DNA from: Mucilaginibacter sp.
GTDB lineage: Bacteria > Bacteroidota > Bacteroidia > Sphingobacteriales > Sphingobacteriaceae
DNA length: 13,871 nt
Assembly: GCA_014376655.1 (NCBI GenBank)
Contig: JACMRC010000279.1
Span: forward strand, 1 to 13,871
Reading direction: 5' to 3'
Position numbers and translations under genes: made by a program. Under the pieces are notes generated by a model. The model saw only the letters and a list, made by a program, of their open reading frames with translations. It ran no database searches and had not been told where the DNA came from. Of this stretch, positions 6,617 to 13,871 are shown one piece after another; position 1 is the first letter of the stretch, and each line of letters opens with the position of its first letter.

Positions 6617-8131
6617 TTAATAGTTCGGGTTTTGTGTGAGCCCGGCTACTTCTACTTCGTTTTGTGGTATCGCAAATACTTCGTTTTTCCCAATCTTAAA
6701 TCCGGTAAGTTTAGTGGCTGCCTGGCCGGTACGAACTAAGTCGAAAAAACGATCGCCTTCCATACCTAACTCTAACCTGCGTTCGTCCCATATGGCTTGC
6801 TTCAAAGCTGCGCCCGTAGCGGTAACGTTGTGCAACGCATCGCCAAATGCACGCTGACGTACTTGATTTAGATACCCTAATGCTTTAACATCATTAGCAG
6901 CGGTTGCCCTGTTATTTGCTTCGGCGGCCATTAGTAAAACCTCGGCGTAGCGGATGATACGAAAATTATTGTCATAATTTAATTCAACCTGGCCTGAAGT
7001 TTCGCCTTTGCGTGGCAAATACTTACCATTGTAATACCCGGTGTTTTTATAAGGAGCAACTTGAAACGTTAAACCAAAGCTAGGATTTGTGGCGGCATAA
7101 GCTGCAGGATCAAATAAAGTAACAGCCTTGCGTTTATCGCCTGCCGAGAATGCTGCGGCCAAGTTTTGAGAAGGCAGATTGGTGCTCCAGCCTGCAGCAT
7201 ATGGCATTGCCGCGTTAGCACTGCTTATTCCCCTCACACCATTTTGTTGTACCGCATAATTACCCTGGCCGCGAGTGGCTCCACCCCAATTATAATAAGG
7301 CGACCCGTTGGTATATTGAATCTCGAAAATCGATTCAGTCCCATTCTCTCCGGCCAATAAAAACATCGAACCATAATCAGCCACTAACGAAAATGGGCCG
7401 GTTGTAATAATGCTTTCCAGTACTGGAACCGCTGCATCGAATTTGTTTTCGTACAGATAGACCTTACCCAACAACGCTTGTGCAGCATATTTGGTTATTT
7501 TGCCTTTTTGTGCCTGAATAGGTGGCAATACAGCAATAGCGGCTGTGAGGTCGGCTTCTATTTGTTTATAAACATCTGCCTTGGCTGTACGTTTCAGTGT
7601 TTTAGCATCTACCAACGTCAATCGTTTATCCAAAAACATTGGCACATCGCCAAACATACGTACCAATTGGAAATAATAGTAAGCGCGTAGAAAGTAAACT
7701 TCGCCGTACATGGCATCTTTGCCTGCAAAGCTTATTGTTTGGCCGGCCAGGTTTGTTGTTTTATGTTGAATCAGGTAATTAGTACGACTTACTCCCTCGT
7801 AAGATACCTGCCAAAGGTCTGCCATTGTCGAGTTTACCGGCGTATTTATAAAATCGTCTATCTGTTGTAATGGTAACACGTCCGACGCGCTTTCGCCACC
7901 CGCGACCGAATTGTCTGAAGCAATATCAGCAACCACATACTCTTGGTTTAACCACTGCAACGGCGAGTAGGCACTAACTGTCATACTTCGATAGTCACTT
8001 TCGCTTTTTAAGTAGTCCTGCTCGGTAACCTGGAAATCCTCATGCGGATTATAATCCACAAATTTCTTGCAAGAAGTAAGCGCGGTGATCAACATGACCA
8101 AGCCTACTGTTTTTATGTATATTTTATTCAT
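6617..8131 (-). CDS. SusD/RagB family glycan-binding lipoprotein
   Basis: This 504-residue lipoprotein has lipobox ALTSC with Cys21, followed by KK, so it is anchored on the outer membrane. SusD proteins form the lid over the SusC barrel and bind the oligosaccharide to be imported. Family marks are the N-terminal part after the signal (DYNPHEDFQVTEQDYL), the TPR-like helix with YFLRAYYYFQLVRMFGDVP near 145-165, the C-terminal helix RIIRYAEVLLMAAEA near 390-405, and DERRLELGMEGDRFFDLVR near 448-467. The ending LTQNPNY is the usual SusD C-terminus. Full length matches the family (about 480-560). The gene starts 20 bases after the susC-like stop and is followed 25 bases later by the large binding lipoprotein, all on the minus strand. 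The substrate, probably beta-1,3-glucan oligosaccharides, is inferred from the GH16 genes rather than from SusD itself. Confidence 0.96.
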   Translation of the reverse strand: MNKIYIKTVGLVMLITALTSCKKFVDYNPHEDFQVTEQDYLKSESDYRSMTVSAYSPLQWLNQEYVVADIASDNSVAGGESASDVLPLQQIDDFINTPVNSTMADLWQVSYEGVSRTNYLIQHKTTNLAGQTISFAGKDAMYGEVYFLRAYYYFQLVRMFGDVPMFLDKRLTLVDAKTLKRTAKADVYKQIEADLTAAIAVLPPIQAQKGKITKYAAQALLGKVYLYENKFDAAVPVLESIITTGPFSLVADYGSMFLLAGENGTESIFEIQYTNGSPYYNWGGATRGQGNYAVQQNGVRGISSANAAMPYAAGWSTNLPSQNLAAAFSAGDKRKAVTLFDPAAYAATNPSFGLTFQVAPYKNTGYYNGKYLPRKGETSGQVELNYDNNFRIIRYAEVLLMAAEANNRATAANDVKALGYLNQVRQRAFGDALHNVTATGAALKQAIWDERRLELGMEGDRFFDLVRTGQAATKLTGFKIGKNEVFAIPQNEVEVAGLTQNPNY

Positions 8132-8151
8132 TTTAATAAAAAATTAAATGA

Positions 8152-11100
8152 TTATAATTTAATGTCGAGACCCATACTGAAGATTCTTGGCTGAGGGTAT
8201 GCACCGCGATCAACACCGCTATCTAATACACCGCCAGATATTTCCGGATCGAACCCTGTATATTTGGTAAACACAAAGGCATTTTTTACCTGGCCGTATA
8301 ACCTCACGCTTTTAAATACATTTTTGGTTAATGACGATGGGAACGTATAGCCTAATTGTATACTTTTTATTTTAACAAAACTTCCGTCTTCTACATACCT
8401 GTCAGACACGCGAATATTGCTATTGGGGTCTGTAAACGAATATCTTGGAAACTTTGCATCGTTGGTAGACCCGGGACCGGTCCAACGACCCAACACACTC
8501 CGAAATTTATTATTGAAAGTTGCGTTACGCTCATAAGCGCGGTAAACATCATTACCAATGGACGCATAGGTAAAAGCATTAAAATCAAATCCCTTGTAAG
8601 CAATACTTAAATTCCATCCGGCAGTGAAGTTAGGGAACGGGTCGCCAATCTGTATCTGGTCTTTAGCATCAATTTTGCCGTCTTTATTGGTATCCGCATA
8701 ACGAATATCGCCTGGTTGTGCACCTGCTTGTGTAGGAGCTGCAGCAACTTCGGCAGTAGTCTGAAAAAGGCCCTGGGTTTTATAACCGTAGAAATAACCC
8801 GGTGTGAAACCCTTCTCGAATACAGTAACTGTTTGAGACTGTCCGTTAAAATAAGAACCGCCCAAAACCTTGGCGCTACCGTCTGTATTGGTTGCCGTCA
8901 CCTGGTTTTTTCCTGTAGTAAAAGTGAAAGTATTATCTAACTTCCAATTACTGCCTATCTTTTCTTTGTAATTTAAGCTAATGTCAAAACCGCTTGTTTT
9001 TGTTGACCCGATATTTGCCACAGGAGCCGGAACCGTACCTAAATACAATGGCACCGAAGGTGTAAATAATAAACCGTTTACTTTCTTTTGATAATAGTCT
9101 GCGGATATAGATAACTTGTTATTTAGGAAGGTCATATCGAACCCAACGTTTGATTGTAATTGAGTTTCCCAACCTAAAACAGGGTTTGCAGCGGAACCTA
9201 CAGTTGAACCAGGAACGAACACATTATCATAGTTGTAACCGTTGCTATTGGCAGTAGGGCCATAATCAGGCCCGCCCGTACTAATACGTACAAATTGTGG
9301 ATTTACTTCTTCGTTTCCTGTAGAGCCATAACTGCCCCTGAATTTTAAGTAGTTTATGAAGTCTGAATGAAAGAATTTTTCATTGGTTACCACCCAACCC
9401 AAAGAGCCTGCGTAGAAATTAGCGAATTTCCTGTCGGGCCCGAAAGCCGAAGAACCGTCGCGCCTTATAGAAAACGACGCTAAATATCTGCCTTGAAAGT
9501 CGTAGTTTAAACGGCCAAAGTAAGATATGTTCCTTTTAAAATATTGATAGTAATACCCTGTTTGAGCGTTGGTATTTGTTGCCGAGTTTACACCTGTTGC
9601 AGCTGTGAAATCTGCAAAGTCATACGAGTTGTACGGGACATCCTGCCTGCTAGCGCCATCAGCATTGCCACTGGTTTTAGCTAAAGCAAAACCTAACACA
9701 GTTTCAAAATGATGGTCTTTTTTTACGCTAAAGTCGTAGTTAGCAAATGACTCCCAAGTGTAGTTAAAGTTGCTGTTTTTTGCGTGGGAAACACTGTTGT
9801 GCGCGCCAATAACAGTAGTCCCGTCGGCGTTTAACGTATTGTCTACATTCTGAGGGCCATAAAATACTAATGGGGTAAAGGTTTTAGAATTATCATCGTA
9901 CTTAGTATACCCAAAGCGACTATTTAACTTAAGCCCTTTTATAATTGTATACTGCAATTCAAACTTTCCGTATAATTTGTTACCAGTGTTTGTGTTATAC
10001 GTGTTGTCAAGTTTTGTTAGGGGGTTATAAACTTCTGATAGAATATTGGTACTAAAGCCATATTTACCTTGCGTGCCAGCTACCGTATTTAGTATCGGCA
10101 CATTTGGATCAAAATTGAGTGCACTACCCAAGATACTATTAAAAGAGTTTTCTTGCACACCTTTTGAATTTAAGACGACATCGGTTGCATTTACAATGAA
10201 TTTTAATTTTGGAGTAATATCAAAACCTAAATTAGCCGTGAAGTTTCCCCTGCTAAATTTCGATTTATCAATGCCACCAACGATACCACCCTGGCTCAAA
10301 TATCCACCTGATAGAAAGTATTGCACCTTGTCTGTGCCACCACTAACAGATATATTATGCGTTTGCGTGGCAGCGGTGTGAAAAACCTGATCTTGCCAGT
10401 TGGTGCCTACACCCAGTGTGGATAGATTAGGAAAAATAACGTTGCCACCAGACGTAACACTGCCTTCATTAATAATAGCGGCGTATTCGGTTGCGTTTAA
10501 TACACCTACTTTGTGTAATACTTCTTGCATACCATAGTTACTACTTATCGATATCTGTGGCGCTTGATTTTTCTTGCCCGATTTAGTAGTTACGACTATA
10601 ATGCCGTTACCCCCCTTCAAACCATAAATGGCATTAGTAGCAGCATCTTTTAAAACATTAATTGACTCGATATCCAATGGGTTTATAGAATTGAAATCTG
10701 TAAGCGTTTGAAGTACACCGTCAATAACAACCGCGGGGTTACTTCCCGAGAACGATGGAATACCCCTTACTTGGACTGTAGGCGTTGATCCTGGCGAGCC
10801 GCTTTGTATTACATTTACGCCTGCTGCCTGGCCTTGAAGCGCTTCTTCCGCGCGTACCGGGTTTAGCTTTTTGATATCCGAGCTTTTTACAACCGATACA
10901 GCACCGGATATATTGGTTACTTTTTGTGTACCGTAACCAACCACAATAACTTCATTAAGGGCGTTAGCCTGGCTATCGTCCAAAACAAAATTTAAAGGTG
11001 TTGTACCATCATATACTTTTTCTAATGTGACCATACCGACAAAAGACACAACCATGGTGGCTCCTTTTTGCGGTGCGGTTAAGGTATAATCGCCATTTAT

Positions 11101-11274
11101 GTCTGTTAATGTGCCGTAGCTTGTGCCTTTAATTGTTACAGAGGCGCCAGGCAAAGTTTCTCCATTGCTTCGTTGGGTTACTCTTCCTGTTAGACGGCCA
11201 TTTTGAGCGAAAACTTGGCTGACAAGGGTTAAAAATAGCGCCATGCTGAAACAAAACTTGAGTTTTAATTGCAT
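8152..11274 (-). CDS. SusC/RagA family TonB-linked outer-membrane transporter
   Basis: This 1040-residue, full-length SusC-like importer draws oligosaccharides through the outer membrane with TonB energy. It has a signal peptide with likely cleavage after Ala23 (VFA/QNG). A carboxypeptidase-regulatory-like beta-sandwich lies at about 27-108 (GRLTGRVTQ...LPGASVTIKGTSYGTLTDINGDY). A TonB plug domain follows from about 110 to 235, with the SusC hallmark NEVIVVGYGTQ, then ALQGQAAGVNV, VQVRGIPSF and LKDAATNAIYGLKGGNGIIVVTTK. A 22-strand-type barrel ends in FSMGLDIKL. Near residues 855-875 it has the aspartate-rich loop DTNKDGKIDAKDQ, a calcium-binding-like signature usual in SusC proteins. There is no N-terminal STN signalling domain, so regulation through an anti-sigma factor is not expected. 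It is the first gene of the operon, with the A-rich leader typical of Bacteroidota and candidate promoters upstream. Substrate specificity is inferred from the locus. Confidence 0.97.
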   Translation of the reverse strand: MQLKLKFCFSMALFLTLVSQVFAQNGRLTGRVTQRSNGETLPGASVTIKGTSYGTLTDINGDYTLTAPQKGATMVVSFVGMVTLEKVYDGTTPLNFVLDDSQANALNEVIVVGYGTQKVTNISGAVSVVKSSDIKKLNPVRAEEALQGQAAGVNVIQSGSPGSTPTVQVRGIPSFSGSNPAVVIDGVLQTLTDFNSINPLDIESINVLKDAATNAIYGLKGGNGIIVVTTKSGKKNQAPQISISSNYGMQEVLHKVGVLNATEYAAIINEGSVTSGGNVIFPNLSTLGVGTNWQDQVFHTAATQTHNISVSGGTDKVQYFLSGGYLSQGGIVGGIDKSKFSRGNFTANLGFDITPKLKFIVNATDVVLNSKGVQENSFNSILGSALNFDPNVPILNTVAGTQGKYGFSTNILSEVYNPLTKLDNTYNTNTGNKLYGKFELQYTIIKGLKLNSRFGYTKYDDNSKTFTPLVFYGPQNVDNTLNADGTTVIGAHNSVSHAKNSNFNYTWESFANYDFSVKKDHHFETVLGFALAKTSGNADGASRQDVPYNSYDFADFTAATGVNSATNTNAQTGYYYQYFKRNISYFGRLNYDFQGRYLASFSIRRDGSSAFGPDRKFANFYAGSLGWVVTNEKFFHSDFINYLKFRGSYGSTGNEEVNPQFVRISTGGPDYGPTANSNGYNYDNVFVPGSTVGSAANPVLGWETQLQSNVGFDMTFLNNKLSISADYYQKKVNGLLFTPSVPLYLGTVPAPVANIGSTKTSGFDISLNYKEKIGSNWKLDNTFTFTTGKNQVTATNTDGSAKVLGGSYFNGQSQTVTVFEKGFTPGYFYGYKTQGLFQTTAEVAAAPTQAGAQPGDIRYADTNKDGKIDAKDQIQIGDPFPNFTAGWNLSIAYKGFDFNAFTYASIGNDVYRAYERNATFNNKFRSVLGRWTGPGSTNDAKFPRYSFTDPNSNIRVSDRYVEDGSFVKIKSIQLGYTFPSSLTKNVFKSVRLYGQVKNAFVFTKYTGFDPEISGGVLDSGVDRGAYPQPRIFSMGLDIKL

Positions 11275-11374
11275 AGAATTTGGTTTTTTGGTTTATAATT
11301 TAATTTGATTGCTGCATCATTGATAGTACCGCTCACAAAAACATTTTCTGTTATTGGGTCGCTTTAGTTGTATG

Positions 11375-11404
11375 CAAAAATCAGGGTGGATCCTCTCTAG
11401 CCAA
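11375..11404 (-). promoter_or_regulatory. Candidate promoter of the glucan operon, proximal
   Basis: Read on the minus strand, TTG (11404-11402) is followed after 19 bases by GATTTTTG (11382-11375). This matches the Bacteroidota consensus TTG-N19-21-TAnnTTTG with one mismatch in the -7 element. Transcription would begin near 11368, giving a leader of roughly 90 bases before the SusC-like start codon. This is a pattern match in AT-rich DNA, so chance is possible. Confidence 0.35.
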
Positions 11405-11519
11405 TTTAATTATGCTGTTACTGTATGAAAAACTGGTCTTTATATCCAGCAAAATGGGTATATACAAGCTTATCGTATTCATAATACAATTATTTGGTTT
11501 TCTGAAATGTGCTGATGCA

Positions 11520-11599
11520 GCGGGTTTATAATGGGTCAAATGTATCAGGAGATGTCGCATTAACGAAATTTCACACTACATCTCTGCTACACAACCCGC
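11520..11599. promoter_or_regulatory. Nested dyads in the divergent intergenic region, possible operator
   Basis: GCGGGTT at 11520-11526 pairs exactly with AACCCGC at 11593-11599. Inside it, GAGATGT at 11549-11555 pairs exactly with ACATCTC at 11578-11584, and an 8-base palindrome GAAATTTC sits at 11565-11572. The inner elements are nearly centred on the same point (11566.5 and 11568.5). The region lies between the divergent operon and regulator, where the regulator's binding site would be expected. Short dyads like these also occur by chance, so this is only a candidate. Elsewhere in 11275-11676 there is a GTATT-CAT-AATAC palindrome (11475-11487) and GTATATAC (11458-11465). Confidence 0.3.
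11537..11568 (-). promoter_or_regulatory. Candidate promoter of the glucan operon, distal
   Basis: On the minus strand TTTCG (11568-11564) is followed after 19 bases by TACATTTG (11544-11537), an exact match to the Bacteroidota -7 element TAnnTTTG. The -33 part is imperfect. It would give a leader of about 255 bases. The GAGATGT/ACATCTC dyad (11549-11584) overlies its spacer and -33 region, so a regulator bound there could act on this promoter. It competes with the proximal candidate; only one may be real. Confidence 0.3.
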
Positions 11600-11606
11600 A
11601 AAAAAA

Positions 11607-11643
11607 TTTTATGGGTTATTTTTAGTAGTTATGTTTACATTTA
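11607..11643 (+). promoter_or_regulatory. Candidate promoter of the sensor/regulator gene
   Basis: Two overlapping near-matches to TAnnTTTG occur on the plus strand: TATGTTTA at 11630-11637 and TACATTTA at 11636-11643, each with one mismatch at the last base. TTTT at 11607-11610 stands 19 bases upstream of the first. The gene starts at 11677, so the leader would be short. The match is weak because the surrounding DNA is AT-rich. Confidence 0.22.
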
Positions 11644-11647
11644 AAAA

Positions 11648-11667
11648 ATGTTGAAGCCAATCAACAT
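11648..11667 (+). repeat. Short perfect inverted repeat just before the regulator start codon
   Basis: ATGTTGA (11648-11654) and TCAACAT (11661-11667) are exact reverse complements separated by six bases. The dyad ends nine bases before the ATG at 11677, just downstream of the candidate promoter. It could be an operator, for instance for autoregulation, or an RNA hairpin that limits ribosome access. The 7-pair stem is AT-rich and would be only modestly stable. Confidence 0.4.
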
Positions 11668-11676
11668 AAACCTATT

Positions 11677-13871
11677 ATGTTTTTACGTATCGTTTTTATT
11701 TTTTTATCGCTGTGTTGCGCACAAGCAGGAATTTCGCAGTCCTATATTGGACAACGGGAAACCATTAACTATTCAAAAAAACAATATAATGCCGGCACGC
11801 AAAATTGGAAGATAAAGCAAGACAAGCAAGGAAGGGTATATTTTGCCAACAACGAGGGGGTATTAGTTTTTGATGGAGCAAACTGGCAATTATATCCGTT
11901 GCCAAATAAAACGATTGTATGGTCTATTGATTTTGGTAAAGACAATAAATTATATACTGGTGGACAGGACGAGATAGGTTACTTCTATCCCGGGAAAAAT
12001 GGGCAGCTCATTTTTAGATCTTTAAAAGTTTTACTACCAAAAGTTGACCGAACCTTCTCAGACATTTGGGATATAGTTTGTTTAGGCGATGATGTGTTTT
12101 TCAGGACTCGCTCCAAAATATTCCGTTACACGGATAATAAAATGACTGTTTATCCATCATACTCAACATGGCTTTTCATGGGGATTTGTCAAAACGAATT
12201 GATTGCTCATGACGAAAAGAAAGGATTGATGATTTATCGAAATACGAAATGGGAGACCCTTATTAATAAAACAGCGTTACCAAAAGATTTTTACGTTACC
12301 AGCGCTTTATCTATTGCTAAAGACAGTACTTTGTTTACGACGGCAAAAAATGGCAATTATTTATTGTCGGGTAAACAACTAAAATGTTGGCCTCTTACCG
12401 GACTTGGTATTGATAATCACCAGCATTTTTTAAATACATTGGCGCTTGGGAACAATAATTATCTTATTAGTACTTATACCAATGGCGCGTACCTTGTCGA
12501 TATTAAGGGTCGGGTGATCGAAAATATCTCAAAAAGCGAGGGCCTTCAGAATAGTAATATACGATGTATGTTTATGGATAACGGCCAAAATGTTTGGTTA
12601 GGATTAGATAATGGTATAGATCTGGTAACTTATAATAATGCTGTAAAACACATCAACCCGGCATTATTTAAGGACGGGGGAGGTTTTTCGATGACCAAAT
12701 ATAATAACAGCTTATATTTTGCGCTTTCAAATGGTGTTTACCAACTACCTCTGCAAAACATCCCTGATCTTAGCTATAACGCTGATAACTTCCGGGTAAT
12801 TTCTGAAGGCTTATCCTGGCATATCTCTGTAGTAAATAATGAATTATTAACGGGGCGCGATGATGGCATTTATCAGGTAACTGATCAAAAATTAATTCCA
12901 ATATCAAACAAGACCGGTTTTTGGCAGTTTGAACCATTGGTGAAAACGCCAGGCTCGTCATTAATTGCCGCAGGAAACTACGATGGTGTGCGCTTATTTG
13001 ATCAACGTAGTGGCAAGTTCTTTGATAAAGGAAACATTGGCAACTTCAATGAATCTGCTCGCTTTTTGGGTATTGATAGTCGAAATACAATTTGGACCTC
13101 ACACCCTTATCGCGGAATCTATAAGTTGAGTTTAAAAAGTCCTAAACCCCGGCTGTACACCCAGAATGATGGACTGCCCGCTACACTTGATAATTTTATT
13201 TTTAAAATAAGGAACAGGGTGGTCGCAGCCACCCAAAAGGGAATTTATGAATATAATTATAATGCAGATAAATTTGAACGATCGCTTCAATTTAGCAAAA
13301 TATTTGGCACTAAGGGCTTACGTTATTTAAAAGAGGATCCTTCGGGCAACATTTGGTTTGTTGAAGGCAAAAATTTAGGGGTCGTAGACTTTTCTTATCC
13401 AAAACCAACCACGATTTATTTTCCTGAACTCAACGGTCGTGTATTGAGTGGATTTGAGAATGTTTATCCAATAAATGATAAAAATATATTCGTAGGTAGC
13501 GAAAATGGCTTTTACCATATCAATTACGCCAAATACAAACAGAATATACATCCGCTCACTGTATATATCCGTAAAGTAAAAGCTGTAGCAAATAATACCG
13601 ATAGCATTCTATTTGGTGGATATTACACTGCCGTAAATAATGATGACAAGCAAACCGCCCAAAGTACACCATCATTAAGCTTTTTATGGAATTCCTTGCA
13701 TTTCGAATTCTCTTCGCCGGTATTTGAAGACCAATCGAATGTTACTTACAGCTATTTTTTAGAAGGCTTTGATAACACGTGGTCCGAGTGGACAAAAAAA
13801 ACCGAAAAGGACTATACTAATTTAGCATCAGGTAACTACACCTTTAAAGTTAAAGCGCGCAACCATCAAAA
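11677..13871 (+). CDS. Propeller/Y_Y_Y-domain sensor regulator, C-terminus beyond the window
   Basis: The frame is open from ATG 11677 to the window end, giving 731 codons, and no other in-frame start lies just upstream. Residues 1-21 form a signal peptide (MFLRIVFIFLSLCCAQAGIS), placing the sensor part in the periplasm. Propeller-type (Reg_prop-like) repeats include KIKQDKQGRVYFANNEGVLVFDG beginning near 45, IRCMFMDNGQNVWLGLDNGI near 296-315, LGIDSRNTIWTSHPYRGIY near 464-482 and LKEDPSGNIWFV near 552-563. The Y_Y_Y (triple-tyrosine) domain begins near 689 with YSYFLEGFDNTWSEW and continues TNLASGNYTFKVKARN up to the cut. By family knowledge such proteins continue with a transmembrane helix and then either a LuxR-type HTH or a hybrid histidine kinase with AraC HTH. 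Which applies cannot be seen. The start of the propeller (FANNEGVLVFDG) reminds me more of the LuxR-ending triple-tyrosine group; this is inference. Divergent placement next to susC suggests that it senses beta-glucan oligosaccharides and activates the operon. Confidence 0.88.
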   Translation, partial: MFLRIVFIFLSLCCAQAGISQSYIGQRETINYSKKQYNAGTQNWKIKQDKQGRVYFANNEGVLVFDGANWQLYPLPNKTIVWSIDFGKDNKLYTGGQDEIGYFYPGKNGQLIFRSLKVLLPKVDRTFSDIWDIVCLGDDVFFRTRSKIFRYTDNKMTVYPSYSTWLFMGICQNELIAHDEKKGLMIYRNTKWETLINKTALPKDFYVTSALSIAKDSTLFTTAKNGNYLLSGKQLKCWPLTGLGIDNHQHFLNTLALGNNNYLISTYTNGAYLVDIKGRVIENISKSEGLQNSNIRCMFMDNGQNVWLGLDNGIDLVTYNNAVKHINPALFKDGGGFSMTKYNNSLYFALSNGVYQLPLQNIPDLSYNADNFRVISEGLSWHISVVNNELLTGRDDGIYQVTDQKLIPISNKTGFWQFEPLVKTPGSSLIAAGNYDGVRLFDQRSGKFFDKGNIGNFNESARFLGIDSRNTIWTSHPYRGIYKLSLKSPKPRLYTQNDGLPATLDNFIFKIRNRVVAATQKGIYEYNYNADKFERSLQFSKIFGTKGLRYLKEDPSGNIWFVEGKNLGVVDFSYPKPTTIYFPELNGRVLSGFENVYPINDKNIFVGSENGFYHINYAKYKQNIHPLTVYIRKVKAVANNTDSILFGGYYTAVNNDDKQTAQSTPSLSFLWNSLHFEFSSPVFEDQSNVTYSYFLEGFDNTWSEWTKKTEKDYTNLASGNYTFKVKARNHQ

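Noticed and set aside
10046..10381. A 111-codon plus-strand frame inside the SusC-like gene
   Set aside because: It is antisense to the conserved barrel region and shows no recognisable domain or start context.
11593..11617. AACCC/GGGTT short dyad
   Set aside because: It has only five base pairs with a 15-base spacer, which is expected by chance in this region.
12770..12961. A 63-codon minus-strand frame
   Set aside because: It is antisense to the propeller region of the regulator, whose frame is open across the whole stretch and carries domain motifs.
1..13871. CRISPR arrays, tRNA or rRNA genes, insertion sequences
   Set aside because: I saw no regularly spaced repeats, cloverleaf-like segments, transposase motifs or terminal repeats with target duplications.

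Overview
The window looks like a chromosomal segment of a Bacteroidota bacterium, most likely a soil or plant-associated Sphingobacteriaceae member (Mucilaginibacter/Pedobacter type). The reasons are a SusC/SusD pair, lipoproteins that all begin Cys-Lys-Lys after the lipobox, AT-rich spacers with TAnnTTTG-like promoter elements and no clear Shine-Dalgarno sites, and a large propeller-type sensor regulator. The genus is inferred from gene style, not from a marker gene.

Layout. Bases 1-1445 (+) hold the C-terminal part of a TonB-dependent outer-membrane receptor that is not SusC-like. A 209-base spacer follows, holding a long, nearly perfect inverted repeat. Bases 11274-1655 (-) are six tightly packed genes with gaps of only 4-25 bases, so probably one operon. 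In transcription order they are a SusC-like porin, a SusD-like lipoprotein, a 694-residue lipoprotein with two PKD domains and three tandem carbohydrate-binding-like modules, a 299-residue PKD lipoprotein with an unassigned C-terminal domain, a PKD-GH16 lipoprotein, and a second GH16 enzyme without a lipobox. A 402-base divergent intergenic region (11275-11676) carries candidate promoters for both directions and several dyads. From 11677 (+) to the window end runs a 5'-complete, 3'-truncated sensor/regulator with beta-propeller repeats and a Y_Y_Y domain.

How it works together. This is a polysaccharide utilization locus. Both GH16 enzymes carry the E-x-D-x-M-E active site typical of laminarinase-type endo-beta-1,3-glucanases, so the likely substrate is laminarin or a related beta-1,3(/1,6 or 1,4)-glucan. 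The surface lipoproteins would capture the glucan, the lipid-anchored GH16 would cut it at the surface, and SusC/SusD would import the oligosaccharides. The second GH16 would shorten them further, and the divergent sensor would sense the products and switch on the operon. No exo-acting enzyme (GH3, GH17, GH30) is present in the window.

The most interesting parts are the three consecutive lipoproteins that share a related N-terminal PKD unit but carry three different C-terminal functions, the unassigned C-terminal domain of the 299-residue protein, and the symmetric DNA in the two intergenic regions.
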